This document shows, one piece after another, positions 1 to 7,264 of a stretch of 14,420 nt of DNA. Origin of the DNA: Desulfonatronospira sp. (GTDB lineage Bacteria; Desulfobacterota; Desulfovibrionia; Desulfovibrionales; Desulfonatronovibrionaceae). The stretch's first letter is position 1. Each line of letters starts with the position of its first letter. The DNA lies in contig PWGS01000092.1 of assembly GCA_003554505.1 (NCBI GenBank), positions 1 to 14,420 on the forward strand, written 5' to 3'. Made by a program: the position numbers and the translations under genes. Under the pieces are notes generated by a model. The model saw only the letters and a program-made list of their open reading frames with translations, was not told the DNA's origin and did not search any database.

Positions 1-123
1 CCTCGCGTGGTCAATCTGCACAATTATTCGTCACCGTATTAAGATACGCCTCCTCATAATTGCTTGATTTCCTTGCCAAAAGAAAAAACTCCTCGTTTCC
101 GGAAAGAAAACCAATAGCTTCAG

Positions 124-150
124 CATCCGGAAAGAAAGACTTTCCGGATG
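124..150 (-). terminator. Perfect 11-bp stem-loop after the minus-strand unit, possible terminator
   Basis: CATCCGGAAAG at 124-134 pairs perfectly with CTTTCCGGATG at 140-150 across a 5-base loop. It lies 25 bases past the stop codon of the small Cys-rich gene, where a terminator for the minus-strand unit would be expected. On the minus strand the stem is not followed directly by a T run; the nearest is a TTTT about 15 bases on, so it is not a textbook intrinsic terminator. It may instead protect the 3' end of the message. Confidence 0.45.
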
Positions 151-175
151 GAAACTAGTTATAGGCAAAAGCTTC

Positions 176-556
176 TCAACTCTCAATATCTTTTTGCATG
201 CGTGGCTTGAACAGCCTGCAAATCCCGGTACATTCCGGCATCAGAAGGACGCAGGCGTTACCGAACAGGCAGGCGCAACGATCATCATCTGCACCGGCCG
301 GCAGATAGGATCCGCATAAATCAGCCCAGGACCCGATTTTCGCGAATCTTTTTTCCCAGATCCGTTCCACCTGATCAAGGCTCAGGTCAAATAAATCAGC
401 CTGGCTGATGAGGCCATCGTAATCCTTTTCCAGAAAAGCCAGGACCCTGCATTGCCATGAAGACTGATATCCTGGATTTAGATATTCCTCGTATGTGCAG
501 CGGGCGAAACTGTAGTGGACACAGTTTCGCCCTGGAAGATTCGTAACTTTGCCCAT
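176..556 (-). CDS. Small cysteine-rich protein of unknown function (126 aa)
   Basis: I do not recognise a named family. The protein has no signal peptide or membrane segment, so it is probably cytoplasmic. It carries nine cysteines: C12, C20 and C36 in the first third, C81, and a C-terminal cluster C94-x-C96-x5-C102-x6-C109-x3-C113. That density suggests metal or Fe-S binding or a thiol role, which is inference from composition only. The middle part (about 37-76) is charged and looks helical. The ATG at 554-556 lies only 20 bases after the stop of the rhodanese-fusion gene on the same strand, so the two are almost certainly co-transcribed, which hints at a shared sulfur or redox role. The ribosome site is weak (AGGG about 12 bases upstream), consistent with coupling to the upstream gene. 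The ORF has no competing overlap on either strand. Confidence 0.75.
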   Translation of the reverse strand: MGKVTNLPGRNCVHYSFARCTYEEYLNPGYQSSWQCRVLAFLEKDYDGLISQADLFDLSLDQVERIWEKRFAKIGSWADLCGSYLPAGADDDRCACLFGNACVLLMPECTGICRLFKPRMQKDIES

Positions 557-576
557 TCAATAATTCAGCCCTGTCT

Positions 577-2193
577 TCAGCAGCAGGAAATGCTGCATCC
601 GGACGGCACGGTTATCGGTCCGGCTTCGGCTTCCTGCTCGGTCTGACTTGTCAGGGGCCAGAGTTCCATCCCGCCATCCAGGACGTATAACTGCTTGGCC
701 CCCATGGACTGCAATTGTCTTGCACCCTGGTAAGCCCTGCCGGAGCATCTGGAATAAAGAACCAGGGGAACAAACCTGGGTATCTGTCCTGCCTTTTTTT
801 TAAGCTCCGGCAGCGGGATGTTCTCAGCACCGGAGATCCTGATGCGCTGGTACTCTTCAGGACTGCGCACATCCAGCAGAAAAAACTCAGCCCCCTGGTT
901 ATAAGACTCTTCAAGCTCAGTGGGATTTATACCCAGGATGCTGGAACCAAGCTTGTTTTCCAGAATGCGGGCGCATTTTTTCAAGGGATGCAGGCCGAAC
1001 CCGGAGGAAACCATTTCCTGGTTCAACAGGTCTTCAAGCACAGCATTTTCCAGGACCAGGTGACCGGCCATGTCCACCCAGGCGTCAGCCTGTCTTCCAG
1101 CACACTCCGCGCCCAGGATCCGGCGGGAATCCTTGTCCACGATAAGATGCAGGGCATGTTTCGTCTCTTCCAGGGGAGAATCAGGATCGCTGACTATGGC
1201 CCATTCCGGGTTAAACCCTCTTTCAAGGGCCTGTTGTGCGCTAAAACCGGCGCTTCCCGCATGTAGTCCAGCCAGGTTCCAGGTTCGAGAATTGCTTTGC
1301 GGAGGCCGGGGACTGTCTGATCCCAGAAGACTGCTCACTGCAAACAAGGCTGTTTGCAGGCTGTGTTCCAGTGAAGGAGGGTGCTGCGCGTAGTCCCGGG
1401 CGGCATAAGGGGCTGTAATGCAGATATTGTCCTGAATATACACACCTGAATCTTTCAGGTACTCCACAGGGGAATCAACGCCCATTGTTTCCAGCCTCTC
1501 CAGGTCAAGCACAGGCCTGGAGCAGTAAACCACAGCTTCCCGGGATTCTTCATCATGTGTTTCAGGGAATTTCTTATCCAGCTCAGGACTTATGGAAATG
1601 CTGCCGCCCCTGGACTTCAGATATTCATCCACAAAAAACTGCACCTGACGGGAAAAACAGTCCCTGGACCTGATCCATTCAAAGCTTTTTTCCCCGCAAG
1701 CCAGGGCCTGGACTGCGGTCATATCGTTTCCAACAACTTTAACGGTCTCCAGGTTGCTCCAGTTGTTCACCAGGTGCTCCACGCAGGAGCTCTGAGGCCA
1801 CAAAAGGCCGTCCGGGGGGGCAAACGTGGGGGAGGCAAAAGCAGGTTCCGGGAAAACAAAGGCCTGATCAAAAAAATAATTCATATTGCCTGTACTGGAC
1901 AGAAAAGACACTTCCCGGGCCTTCAAATCAAACCGGATCTTCTTGACCTTCACAGGAGATATTACAGGCATACGCGTATTTTTTTCAAAGCCGGTCTTGA
2001 CCTTGGCCCTGATCCTGGACCAGCGGGCAGGACTGTCTCCCAGACCCAGCAGCAATTCCACCATTTCCAGGGGATACTTGTCCTCGCTGTACTCGGTTAT
2101 CCACAACAAATCCACTTCCGGCTTCAGTTCCTTGATCAACTGAGCCGCCTTGTACGCCGGGTATCCATAACCCAGTACAAGCACTCTTTCCAT
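577..2193 (-). CDS. Degenerate pyridine nucleotide-disulfide oxidoreductase fused to a C-terminal rhodanese domain
   Basis: About 538 aa from the preferred start. The N-terminal two thirds follow the layout of FAD/NAD(P)-dependent disulfide reductases of the CoA-disulfide reductase/NADH oxidase type, and residues about 308-410 resemble the pyridine-redox dimerisation domain (ILGAECAG, a conserved HP near 402). Residues about 423-515 are a rhodanese domain with LLDVRSPEEY and the active loop C483-S-G-R-A-Y, as in persulfide-carrying sulfurtransferases. The N-terminal glycine loop reads GYGYPA rather than GxGxxG, the second Rossmann loop (VVGNDMTA) is also poor, and the usual redox cysteine of CoA-disulfide reductases is not visible, so flavin chemistry may be lost. 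The protein ends GCSISCC. Two in-frame ATGs are possible, at 2199 and 2193; AGGAG sits one base before the first but seven before the second, so 2193 is preferred. The Cys-rich gene follows 20 bases later. Confidence 0.8.
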   Translation of the reverse strand: MERVLVLGYGYPAYKAAQLIKELKPEVDLLWITEYSEDKYPLEMVELLLGLGDSPARWSRIRAKVKTGFEKNTRMPVISPVKVKKIRFDLKAREVSFLSSTGNMNYFFDQAFVFPEPAFASPTFAPPDGLLWPQSSCVEHLVNNWSNLETVKVVGNDMTAVQALACGEKSFEWIRSRDCFSRQVQFFVDEYLKSRGGSISISPELDKKFPETHDEESREAVVYCSRPVLDLERLETMGVDSPVEYLKDSGVYIQDNICITAPYAARDYAQHPPSLEHSLQTALFAVSSLLGSDSPRPPQSNSRTWNLAGLHAGSAGFSAQQALERGFNPEWAIVSDPDSPLEETKHALHLIVDKDSRRILGAECAGRQADAWVDMAGHLVLENAVLEDLLNQEMVSSGFGLHPLKKCARILENKLGSSILGINPTELEESYNQGAEFFLLDVRSPEEYQRIRISGAENIPLPELKKKAGQIPRFVPLVLYSRCSGRAYQGARQLQSMGAKQLYVLDGGMELWPLTSQTEQEAEAGPITVPSGCSISCC

Positions 2194-2418
2194 GCTCATG
2201 CTCCTGTTCTAAAAAAGTTTAGAGGGCGGACTCTGTCTTTGAGTATCTTTGCAGCCCGTCTGATTAAAGCGGTTGCAATTTCCCTGAAACAGATTTTTCT
2301 ATCTGCACCTGATGAAAACTTCAACCATGATTTACAGCCCCGTCGACTTAATCCTGATACATATACATGCTGTCTGGGAGCTTCACAAAATCTTTTGCCG
2401 GGAAGAAGCAGTTGCGCC

Positions 2419-2447
2419 TTGACCGTCCTGTAGCGGAGGTGTATAGA
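2419..2447 (+). promoter_or_regulatory. Sigma70-type promoter of tatA
   Basis: TTGACC at 2419-2424 and TATAGA at 2442-2447 are separated by exactly 17 bases, close to the consensus TTGACA-N17-TATAAT. Transcription would start near 2454 and give a leader of about 28 bases that includes the strong ribosome site GGGAGG at 2468-2473, eight bases before the tatA ATG. This is the best promoter match I found in the window. It lies in the roughly 280-base gap between tatA and the divergent rhodanese-fusion gene; the rest of that gap shows no convincing gene. Confidence 0.6.
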
Positions 2448-2481
2448 TCTTGGGCAAGTCAAAAACTGGGAGGAAAAGTAT

Positions 2482-2715
2482 ATGTTTGGAATCGGTATGA
2501 CAGAAATGATAATCATCCTGGTCATTGTCCTGGTTATATTCGGAGCCAACAAGCTGCCGGAAATAGGCGCCGGGATGGGTAAGGCCATTAAAAACTTCAA
2601 GAAAGCCACCACCGAGCCTGAAGAGATAGATGTCACCCCTTCCGGGGAGAAAGACAAGGAGAAAGACAAGAATAAAGAAAGTGAAGAAAAAGAAGAAGAA
2701 CAGAAAAAAGAATAA
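2482..2715 (+). CDS. tatA: Sec-independent protein translocase subunit TatA/TatE
   Basis: TatA forms the oligomeric membrane pore that carries folded twin-arginine proteins across the inner membrane, together with TatC. This 77-residue protein has the family plan: a very short N-terminus, one membrane helix (about 8-20), the conserved F20-G21 hinge followed by NKLPEIG, an amphipathic helix (about 25-42) starting with [11 protein letters not shown], and an acidic/basic C-terminal tail (from about 54) made almost only of E, K and D. The start is firm: GGGAGG lies eight bases before the ATG, and a good promoter sits just upstream. No tatB or tatC is in the window, so the partners are encoded elsewhere. 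It is the only convincing plus-strand gene here, runs divergently from the rhodanese-fusion gene and converges on pgsA. The antisense ORF covering it is a shadow. Confidence 0.95.
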   Translation: MFGIGMTEMIIILVIVLVIFGANKLPEIGAGMGKAIKNFKKATTEPEEIDVTPSGEKDKEKDKNKESEEKEEEQKKE

Positions 2716-2801
2716 AAGTATAATCATTTATGGGCTCCCTGGAACAAACCCGTTAACACTGCCCTGGAAGGTCTGCGTCTTTCTTGAGCCGGTCGCTTGT
2801 T

Positions 2802-3428
2802 CTACTTTTTTTCATTCTTGAAAAAAAATATCAGGCCCAGCCCGATAAACAGGTAATGCAGGCCTGAAATCAGGGTCAAACCGCCCACCGCATAAATCAG
2901 TATATCCGAAAGAGGATCAAAAACAGCCGCATCAAACACCATGGAGGACAGAACTGCAAGTACAAGCAGGATCTGAACCAGAGTATTCAGCTTGCTGTCC
3001 ACGGTAGCAGTAACTCTTCCCCGGACATCCATTCTCATCAGATGCAGAAATGCAAACCCGCATACAATCAAAACCTCCCGAATGACAACCACGCTTACCA
3101 GCCACCAGGGAATCCACCCTGAAAGGCCCAGACACAGAAACGCAGTCAGTACCAGCAGTTTGTCCGCCAAAGGGTCAAGGACAGCCCCCAGCCTTGAGCG
3201 CTGCTTCATGGTGCGCGCCAGGTAGCCGTCCAGTGCGTCTGTTATCCCGGCCAGGATGAATACAGTCAGGGCCAGAAGAAAAGCTTCGTGGATAAAGGCG
3301 CCCAGAAATACGGGCACCATCCCGAATCTTGCCAGGGTCAGGGCGTTGGGGACCGTCCAGGAAGAATTGTAACCGATAACCGCTTTATGCTCCTGCAAAC
3401 TGCCCCTAATCTTGTCGGGTGGTTTCAT
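2802..3428 (-). CDS. pgsA: CDP-diacylglycerol-glycerol-3-phosphate 3-phosphatidyltransferase
   Basis: The enzyme makes phosphatidylglycerol phosphate from CDP-diacylglycerol and glycerol-3-phosphate, the committed step to phosphatidylglycerol and cardiolipin, in the inner membrane. The full CDP-alcohol phosphotransferase signature is present: D64-x2-D67-G68-x2-A71-R72-x8-G81-x3-D85-x3-D89. Several hydrophobic helices follow (about 92-112, 114-130, 149-166, 176-203). The VPNALTLARF segment, normally at the very N-terminus of PgsA, begins at residue 26, so this start gives about 25 extra residues and overlaps the upstream gene by 23 bases. A TTG at residue 11 with AGGGG just before it (about 3398) is a plausible alternative start. 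The close overlap suggests translational coupling. PgsA itself is favoured over related phosphatidyltransferases by the length and N-terminal motif. Confidence 0.9.
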   Translation of the reverse strand: MKPPDKIRGSLQEHKAVIGYNSSWTVPNALTLARFGMVPVFLGAFIHEAFLLALTVFILAGITDALDGYLARTMKQRSRLGAVLDPLADKLLVLTAFLCLGLSGWIPWWLVSVVVIREVLIVCGFAFLHLMRMDVRGRVTATVDSKLNTLVQILLVLAVLSSMVFDAAVFDPLSDILIYAVGGLTLISGLHYLFIGLGLIFFFKNEKK

Positions 3429-4308
3429 CTATTGTGTAGTATATCCCTCTGGAAGGCAAATACTCTTCCAGACGTTGCTGCAGCAGATCCGGATTCAGAG
3501 TGGTGAGACTCCATCCGGCCCTGAAGGATGGGACATCGGTATGGATATATAGAATAATGCCTTTTTCCACTTTCTGGTCCAAGGAAAGCAAAATCTCGTC
3601 AAAATGCATGATGGCATCGGTGGTGGCCCATCCGGTGGTTTTAAGAATAAAATCCACCGTCATTTGGGACAAGACTTCCGGGCGTGTAAAAAAGAACGCC
3701 CACAGATCAAACCATACCCTGTTAAGATCTCCTCCGGAAACTTCATGCGAGATATCCTTGTATTCGATGGTGCCGCTCCAGCTTCCGTCCTGCAGGCGGG
3801 TAAGAGAAACCGAAGTGGGCGCATCAGCATCCACTTCCACCCCGGTTATCGTCTGTAGACGCTGCAGCATGCCAAAATCTCCGGGGCTGGACCCCCGGGT
3901 GCTCAAATCATACTTCCAGGGAGCTGCACTGGTGTAATACACTCCGGTTCTCTGCAGGATACTTCTTAAAGCCCCGGTGTCGATATTTACCTCAAGACCC
4001 ATTTGCAGGCGATCTTCAACCTTTTCTCTGGAAAAAATCCTGTAACCCAGAACAAGATCGTTGATCTTCCACTCCAGGTGCTCACCGAGTATTTTTTTTC
4101 TTTCCTCAGACAGTTCTCCAGGGACCATGCGCTGGGATTCCTGAATTACAGCCAGACTGAAACCCGCTCTCAAACCCTGTTGCTGAACTTCCTGAATACT
4201 TTTGTCCTCATCCAGATCAACATCCCCCTGCACCTGCTGCCAGGACAGGGCCGGAGATACTCCCCAGAGCAAACACGCAAGAAGAAAAACTGCTGCTCTA
4301 AAAATCAT
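3406..4308 (-). CDS. Exported protein of unknown function (300 aa), DUF2066/FlgT-like in style
   Basis: Residues 1-22 form a signal peptide (hydrophobic core AVFLLACLLWG, likely cut after SPALS), so the product is probably periplasmic. Its first third has a charged helical pattern (about 36-66, QEVQQQGLRAGFSLAVIQES) followed by beta strands (VLGYRIFSREKVEDRLQMGLEVNID), a layout seen in DUF2066 and flagellar FlgT-like secreted proteins. This is similarity of style, not a firm family match. The rest (about 150-295) has no motif I can name. The preferred start is the ATG at 4306-4308; a TTG immediately upstream (4309-4311) would add one residue. The start is only nine bases past the stop of the LPP20-like gene, and the 3' end overlaps pgsA, so these genes probably share a transcript. 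I assign no function. Confidence 0.8.
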   Translation of the reverse strand: MIFRAAVFLLACLLWGVSPALSWQQVQGDVDLDEDKSIQEVQQQGLRAGFSLAVIQESQRMVPGELSEERKKILGEHLEWKINDLVLGYRIFSREKVEDRLQMGLEVNIDTGALRSILQRTGVYYTSAAPWKYDLSTRGSSPGDFGMLQRLQTITGVEVDADAPTSVSLTRLQDGSWSGTIEYKDISHEVSGGDLNRVWFDLWAFFFTRPEVLSQMTVDFILKTTGWATTDAIMHFDEILLSLDQKVEKGIILYIHTDVPSFRAGWSLTTLNPDLLQQRLEEYLPSRGIYYTIDETTRQD

Positions 4309-4317
4309 CAAATCTTT

Positions 4318-5163
4318 TTAGTCTCCCATAATAATTACTACTGGGCATTCTTCAGGCATAACGGCTATTATTTCCTGAAATTCCAGGCTGTCCTTCCAGG
4401 AGATAACGAAATCACTGTCATGCCTTCCGTATGTTCCTTCCGGTTTTATTCTGAAGCTGTCCGGGCCGGACTCATGCAACCCGGCCGGATCACGGTCATT
4501 GTCCACGTGCATGTATCTTACATATCCTCTGTCTGCCCCGGCTTCCTCCCCCAGAACAGATGCTCTGTACAATATATTTCCGTCGCGGTCCAGCAATGCC
4601 GGAATCAGGGCAGGCCCGGCCTCCAGGCCGGTGGCATCCACATACACTGGGCAATATGCCCTCAGCTCCGCAATCACGCGCCCGCTTTTTCTCCACTCCG
4701 GACTTGCGAAAACCCTTTCCGGCAGCATCCGCTGCACATCCCGGTCCATAAGATCCAGAAAAACATGTACTTCCACCTCATCCCTGGGATGATGGTAATA
4801 TACAGTATCCCAGACCTGGGAATGATGCACCAGGGTCTGCAGCTGCCTGGATATTTCAGGGTTTTGCCGGGACAGATCCTCAATAGTGGTGGAAGAGTCC
4901 ACACAGATCTGCCGCAGATTTTCCAGGAGCTTTTCCCTGGACTTAAGCAGAGCATCTCTCTCGGCCATCCGGGCTGCTTTTGTCCTGTCTTCCATTGCCT
5001 GCATCCGGGAAGAACCTGCAGAATAGACCCGGCCTTCAGTCCAGTTCATGCTTCCTGTACCAATATGGCGCACATAATCATTTTTTTCACCGGGCTCTTT
5101 TGCTCCGGCCCAGGCAACGGCAACCAGACCGAGCAGCGTGAGTATTGCCAGCAGATATTTCAT
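4318..5163 (-). CDS. LPP20-like exported protein of unknown function (281 aa)
   Basis: The chosen ATG (5161-5163) places a signal peptide right at the N-terminus (MKYLLAILTLLGLVAVAWA, probably cut after AWA), so the product is periplasmic or envelope-bound. There is no lipobox cysteine, unlike the lipoproteins LPP20 and FlgP. Residues about 41-86 (WTEGRVYSAG, then a helix KAARMAERDALLKSREKLLENL) match the common pattern of the LPP20/FlgP fold, in which a short strand leads into an alanine-rich helix. The final segment (VISWKDSLEFQEI, then VVIIMGD) is also typical of such secreted domains. Longer starts at 5172 and 5214 exist; GGAG lies one base before 5172 and ten bases before 5163, and the signal peptide favours 5163. 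It sits 78 bases after miaA and nine bases before the next exported protein, which may be its partner. The function is unknown. Confidence 0.8.
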   Translation of the reverse strand: MKYLLAILTLLGLVAVAWAGAKEPGEKNDYVRHIGTGSMNWTEGRVYSAGSSRMQAMEDRTKAARMAERDALLKSREKLLENLRQICVDSSTTIEDLSRQNPEISRQLQTLVHHSQVWDTVYYHHPRDEVEVHVFLDLMDRDVQRMLPERVFASPEWRKSGRVIAELRAYCPVYVDATGLEAGPALIPALLDRDGNILYRASVLGEEAGADRGYVRYMHVDNDRDPAGLHESGPDSFRIKPEGTYGRHDSDFVISWKDSLEFQEIIAVMPEECPVVIIMGD

Positions 5164-5241
5164 ATTCAGCATGCTCCATTTATAACACCTAATACTACAG
5201 GCGTAAATTATCAACCCCGGTATCTGTAAGCTGCCAGCTGT

Positions 5242-6183
5242 TCAGCTTCTATCAAAGAAATTTTCAACCATGTCCTTAGCCTCAAAAAAACCCCCTGCTT
5301 CCACCCAGTGCACATCTGGTTCCTTCTTGAACCAGGTCATCTGCCTTTTGGCGTAGTCTCTGGTATTTTTGAACCATCTTTGCACACATGTCTGCATATC
5401 AGTATCACCCGCCAGAAAGTCCATCACCTCCCTGCACCCGATTCCTGTAAGGGCCGGCAGGTTCGGGTTGAAACCGTAAACCCTGCACAGGGCCTGCACC
5501 TCTTCAACAGCTCCCGCCTTAAGCATACACTGTATTCTTTTATGCAAACCATGTACCAGCTGTTCCCACTCTGCCAGAACTCCCAGTTTCAACACCCGGT
5601 AAAAAGGTCCCCTGGGCTGATTTCTGTGCCAGGTGGTAAGCTTGAATCCAGTAGACTGGAAAACTTCAAGGGCCCTGGTGATTCTTTGTCTGTCCCTGGA
5701 ACTGATCCTGGCGGCATACTCCGGGTCGATCCTGCGGAGCTCACGATGCAGGGCTTCCGGACCCTCCTCCATGCAGCGCACCTGTAAACCCCTTCGCACA
5801 TCCTTCCCCACGGGAGGTATGCGCGCAAGTCCCTGTACCAGGGATTTGAGGTACATCCAGGTCCCCCCCACCAGGACGGGAATGCCGGATTCTCCGGATA
5901 CCCCTGCAATACAGTCCCTGGCCATTTCTACAAAACGGCCCGCGCTGATGCTTTCGTCGGGTGCCAGAAAACCGTAGAGGTGATGCGGACAGACCTGGAG
6001 CTCATGTTTACCAGGTTGAGCCGTAATTATGGGAACCCCTTGATAAACCTGCCTGGAATCAAAGTTTATTATCTGTACAGGAAAAAAGGCGGAAAGCTCC
6101 AGGGCCAGTCTGTTTTTACCGCTTCCCGTAGGACCCAGAATACAGATGATTTCAGGCAGTTCTTTTTCACTGTTGCCGCTCAT
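5242..6183 (-). CDS. miaA: tRNA dimethylallyltransferase
   Basis: MiaA transfers a dimethylallyl group to N6 of A37 in tRNAs that read codons starting with U, the first step toward ms2i6A. At 313 aa it has normal length. Family landmarks appear in order: P-loop GPTGSGKN (17-24), D42-S-R-Q-V-Y with the catalytic aspartate, PIITAQP (51-57), CPHHLYGF (65-72), VLVGGTWMYLKSL (103-115), DRQRITRALEVF (164-175), LTGIGCREV (245-253) and TRDYAKRQMTWFK (274-286). Two departures stand out: the P-loop ends in Asn24 instead of Thr/Ser, and GGTG is GGTW. The ATG has AGGGA four bases upstream. It follows coaD by 33 bases and is probably in the same operon. Everything else is intact, so the identity is secure and activity is likely. 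Confidence 0.95.
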   Translation of the reverse strand: MSGNSEKELPEIICILGPTGSGKNRLALELSAFFPVQIINFDSRQVYQGVPIITAQPGKHELQVCPHHLYGFLAPDESISAGRFVEMARDCIAGVSGESGIPVLVGGTWMYLKSLVQGLARIPPVGKDVRRGLQVRCMEEGPEALHRELRRIDPEYAARISSRDRQRITRALEVFQSTGFKLTTWHRNQPRGPFYRVLKLGVLAEWEQLVHGLHKRIQCMLKAGAVEEVQALCRVYGFNPNLPALTGIGCREVMDFLAGDTDMQTCVQRWFKNTRDYAKRQMTWFKKEPDVHWVEAGGFFEAKDMVENFFDRS

Positions 6184-6216
6184 TGATTCCCTGATGAGTC
6201 TGCAGATATTAACGGT

Positions 6217-6714
6217 TCAGGTGTCGTTCCGGCACTTTTTAAGAAGCTCCAGCTGCACGTTCTCGGGTACCAGGCCGGCAATGTCACCTCCCAGTCTGGC
6301 CACGTCCTTGATGAGAGTTGAGCTGGTATAGAGCCATTTATAATCAGTCATGAGAAAAACAGTCTGAATGCTGCGGTCCAGACGCCTGTTCATAAGAGCC
6401 ATCTGGAATTCATATTCGAAATCGGCAGCGGCACGCATCCCCCGCAGTATGGCCTTTGCTTTTTTTCTGCGTACATAATCTATGAGCAGCCCTTCAAAAG
6501 GTTCTCCAATGACCCCTGGAAAAGACTCAAAGGCTTTCTGGACCATGTCCACCCGCTCCTGCAGGGAAAACAGAGGCTTCTTGGGGGAGTGCAGCGCCAC
6601 TGCCACCACTATTTCATCGAATATGTCCAGCCCTCTTTTGACCAGGCTGACATGACCGTTGGTGAGTGGATCAAAGGTGCCGGGATAAACCGCTGTCAAC
6701 TTTTCTTTTGCCAC
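6217..6714 (-). CDS. coaD: Phosphopantetheine adenylyltransferase
   Basis: CoaD joins ATP and 4'-phosphopantetheine to give dephospho-CoA, the penultimate step of coenzyme A synthesis, in the cytoplasm. The 165-residue length is typical. Seen in order: AVYPGTFDPLTNGH (8-21) with the nucleotidyltransferase T-x-G-H motif at 18-21, the conserved RGMRAAADFEYEFQMALMNR block (91-110), and YTSSTLIKDVARLGGD (129-144), which matches the ISSTxxR nucleotide loop of the family. The start codon is GTG at 6712-6714, supported by AAGGA seven bases upstream, and it lies inside the last codons of rsmD (19-base overlap), a sign of translational coupling. The rsmD-coaD pairing is common in bacteria. Confidence 0.97.
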   Translation of the reverse strand: MAKEKLTAVYPGTFDPLTNGHVSLVKRGLDIFDEIVVAVALHSPKKPLFSLQERVDMVQKAFESFPGVIGEPFEGLLIDYVRRKKAKAILRGMRAAADFEYEFQMALMNRRLDRSIQTVFLMTDYKWLYTSSTLIKDVARLGGDIAGLVPENVQLELLKKCRNDT

Positions 6715-7259
6715 ATCAATATCCTTGTCTGTCCGTAGCGTTTGTCTTTTAAAAGGTTCAATCCGGACTGACTCTCCGGGCTGACTTCTAGTCTGGCTTC
6801 AACTTCGGCACACAGGATACCCCGAGGCCCAAGCCATCCATGGGCAATGATTCCGGGGAGCACCTGCTCCAACAGGTTTCTGCCGTAAGGAGGGTCCACG
6901 AACACCAGATCAAAGCCCTGTTTTGCTTTTTGCGCCAGAAAAGACGCTGCGTCTTTCTTTATCACTCGCGCCCGGTGCATTGGAATTTCAAGCCGCTGCA
7001 GATTTTCCTGAAGAATTCCGGCGGCCAGGGCTTCATTATCCACAAACACAGCCCTGCAGGCTCCCCTGCTCAGGGCTTCCAGGCCCAATGCACCACTGCC
7101 GGCAAAAAGATCAAGCACCCGTATCCGGGACCAGTCTGAAATTTCTCCTTGAAGCATGGAGAAAACCGCTTCCCTGACCTTGCCGGTTGCAGGCCTGTAC
7201 CCAGGACCGGATCCGGTCTTCAGGACTCTTCCCTTGAAGGTTCCAGCAATTATGCGCAT
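6696..7259 (-). CDS. rsmD: 16S rRNA (guanine(966)-N(2))-methyltransferase RsmD
   Basis: RsmD methylates N2 of G966 in 16S rRNA during 30S assembly, using S-adenosylmethionine. The protein (187 aa) starts with the family hallmark MRIIAGTFKGRVL, then YRPATGKVREAVFSML (21-36), the AdoMet-binding motif VLDLFAGSGALGLEA (48-62), an acidic VFVDNE (71-76) that would hold the ribose, and the catalytic DPPY (122-125). Length and motifs are complete. The ATG (7257-7259) lies five bases after the stop of the beta-CASP gene and has no clear ribosome site of its own, so re-initiation from the upstream gene is likely. Its 3' end overlaps coaD by 19 bases. Confidence 0.96.
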   Translation of the reverse strand: MRIIAGTFKGRVLKTGSGPGYRPATGKVREAVFSMLQGEISDWSRIRVLDLFAGSGALGLEALSRGACRAVFVDNEALAAGILQENLQRLEIPMHRARVIKKDAASFLAQKAKQGFDLVFVDPPYGRNLLEQVLPGIIAHGWLGPRGILCAEVEARLEVSPESQSGLNLLKDKRYGQTRILMWQKKS

Positions 7260-7264
7260 GGCTT

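Noticed and set aside
31..57. Eight-codon arginine-rich minus-strand ORF (MRRRILIR), like a leader peptide
   Set aside because: It is too short to tell from chance, no biosynthetic gene follows within the window, and no attenuator hairpin is seen.
2360..2388. TTGTGA-N17-TATATG as a minus-strand promoter for the rhodanese-fusion gene
   Set aside because: Only four of six bases match in each box; too weak to list as a feature.
1555..2433. 292-residue plus-strand ORF
   Set aside because: It is a shadow of the rhodanese-fusion gene; it has no recognisable motif and no ribosome site.
2196..2669. 157-residue minus-strand ORF across tatA and its upstream gap
   Set aside because: It is antisense to the certain tatA gene and its promoter, and its hydrophobic part is the complement of TatA codons. 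A shorter 42-codon TTG-started part in the gap, ending ATGA at the rhodanese gene, has no clear ribosome site.
5179..5207. TTTACG-N17-TATAAA promoter-like pair before the LPP20-like gene
   Set aside because: Transcription would start about at the ribosome site, leaving no usable leader for the favoured start codon.
4003..5229. 408-residue plus-strand ORF
   Set aside because: It is antisense to the two exported-protein genes, with no domain recognised; the signal peptides on the minus strand are more convincing.
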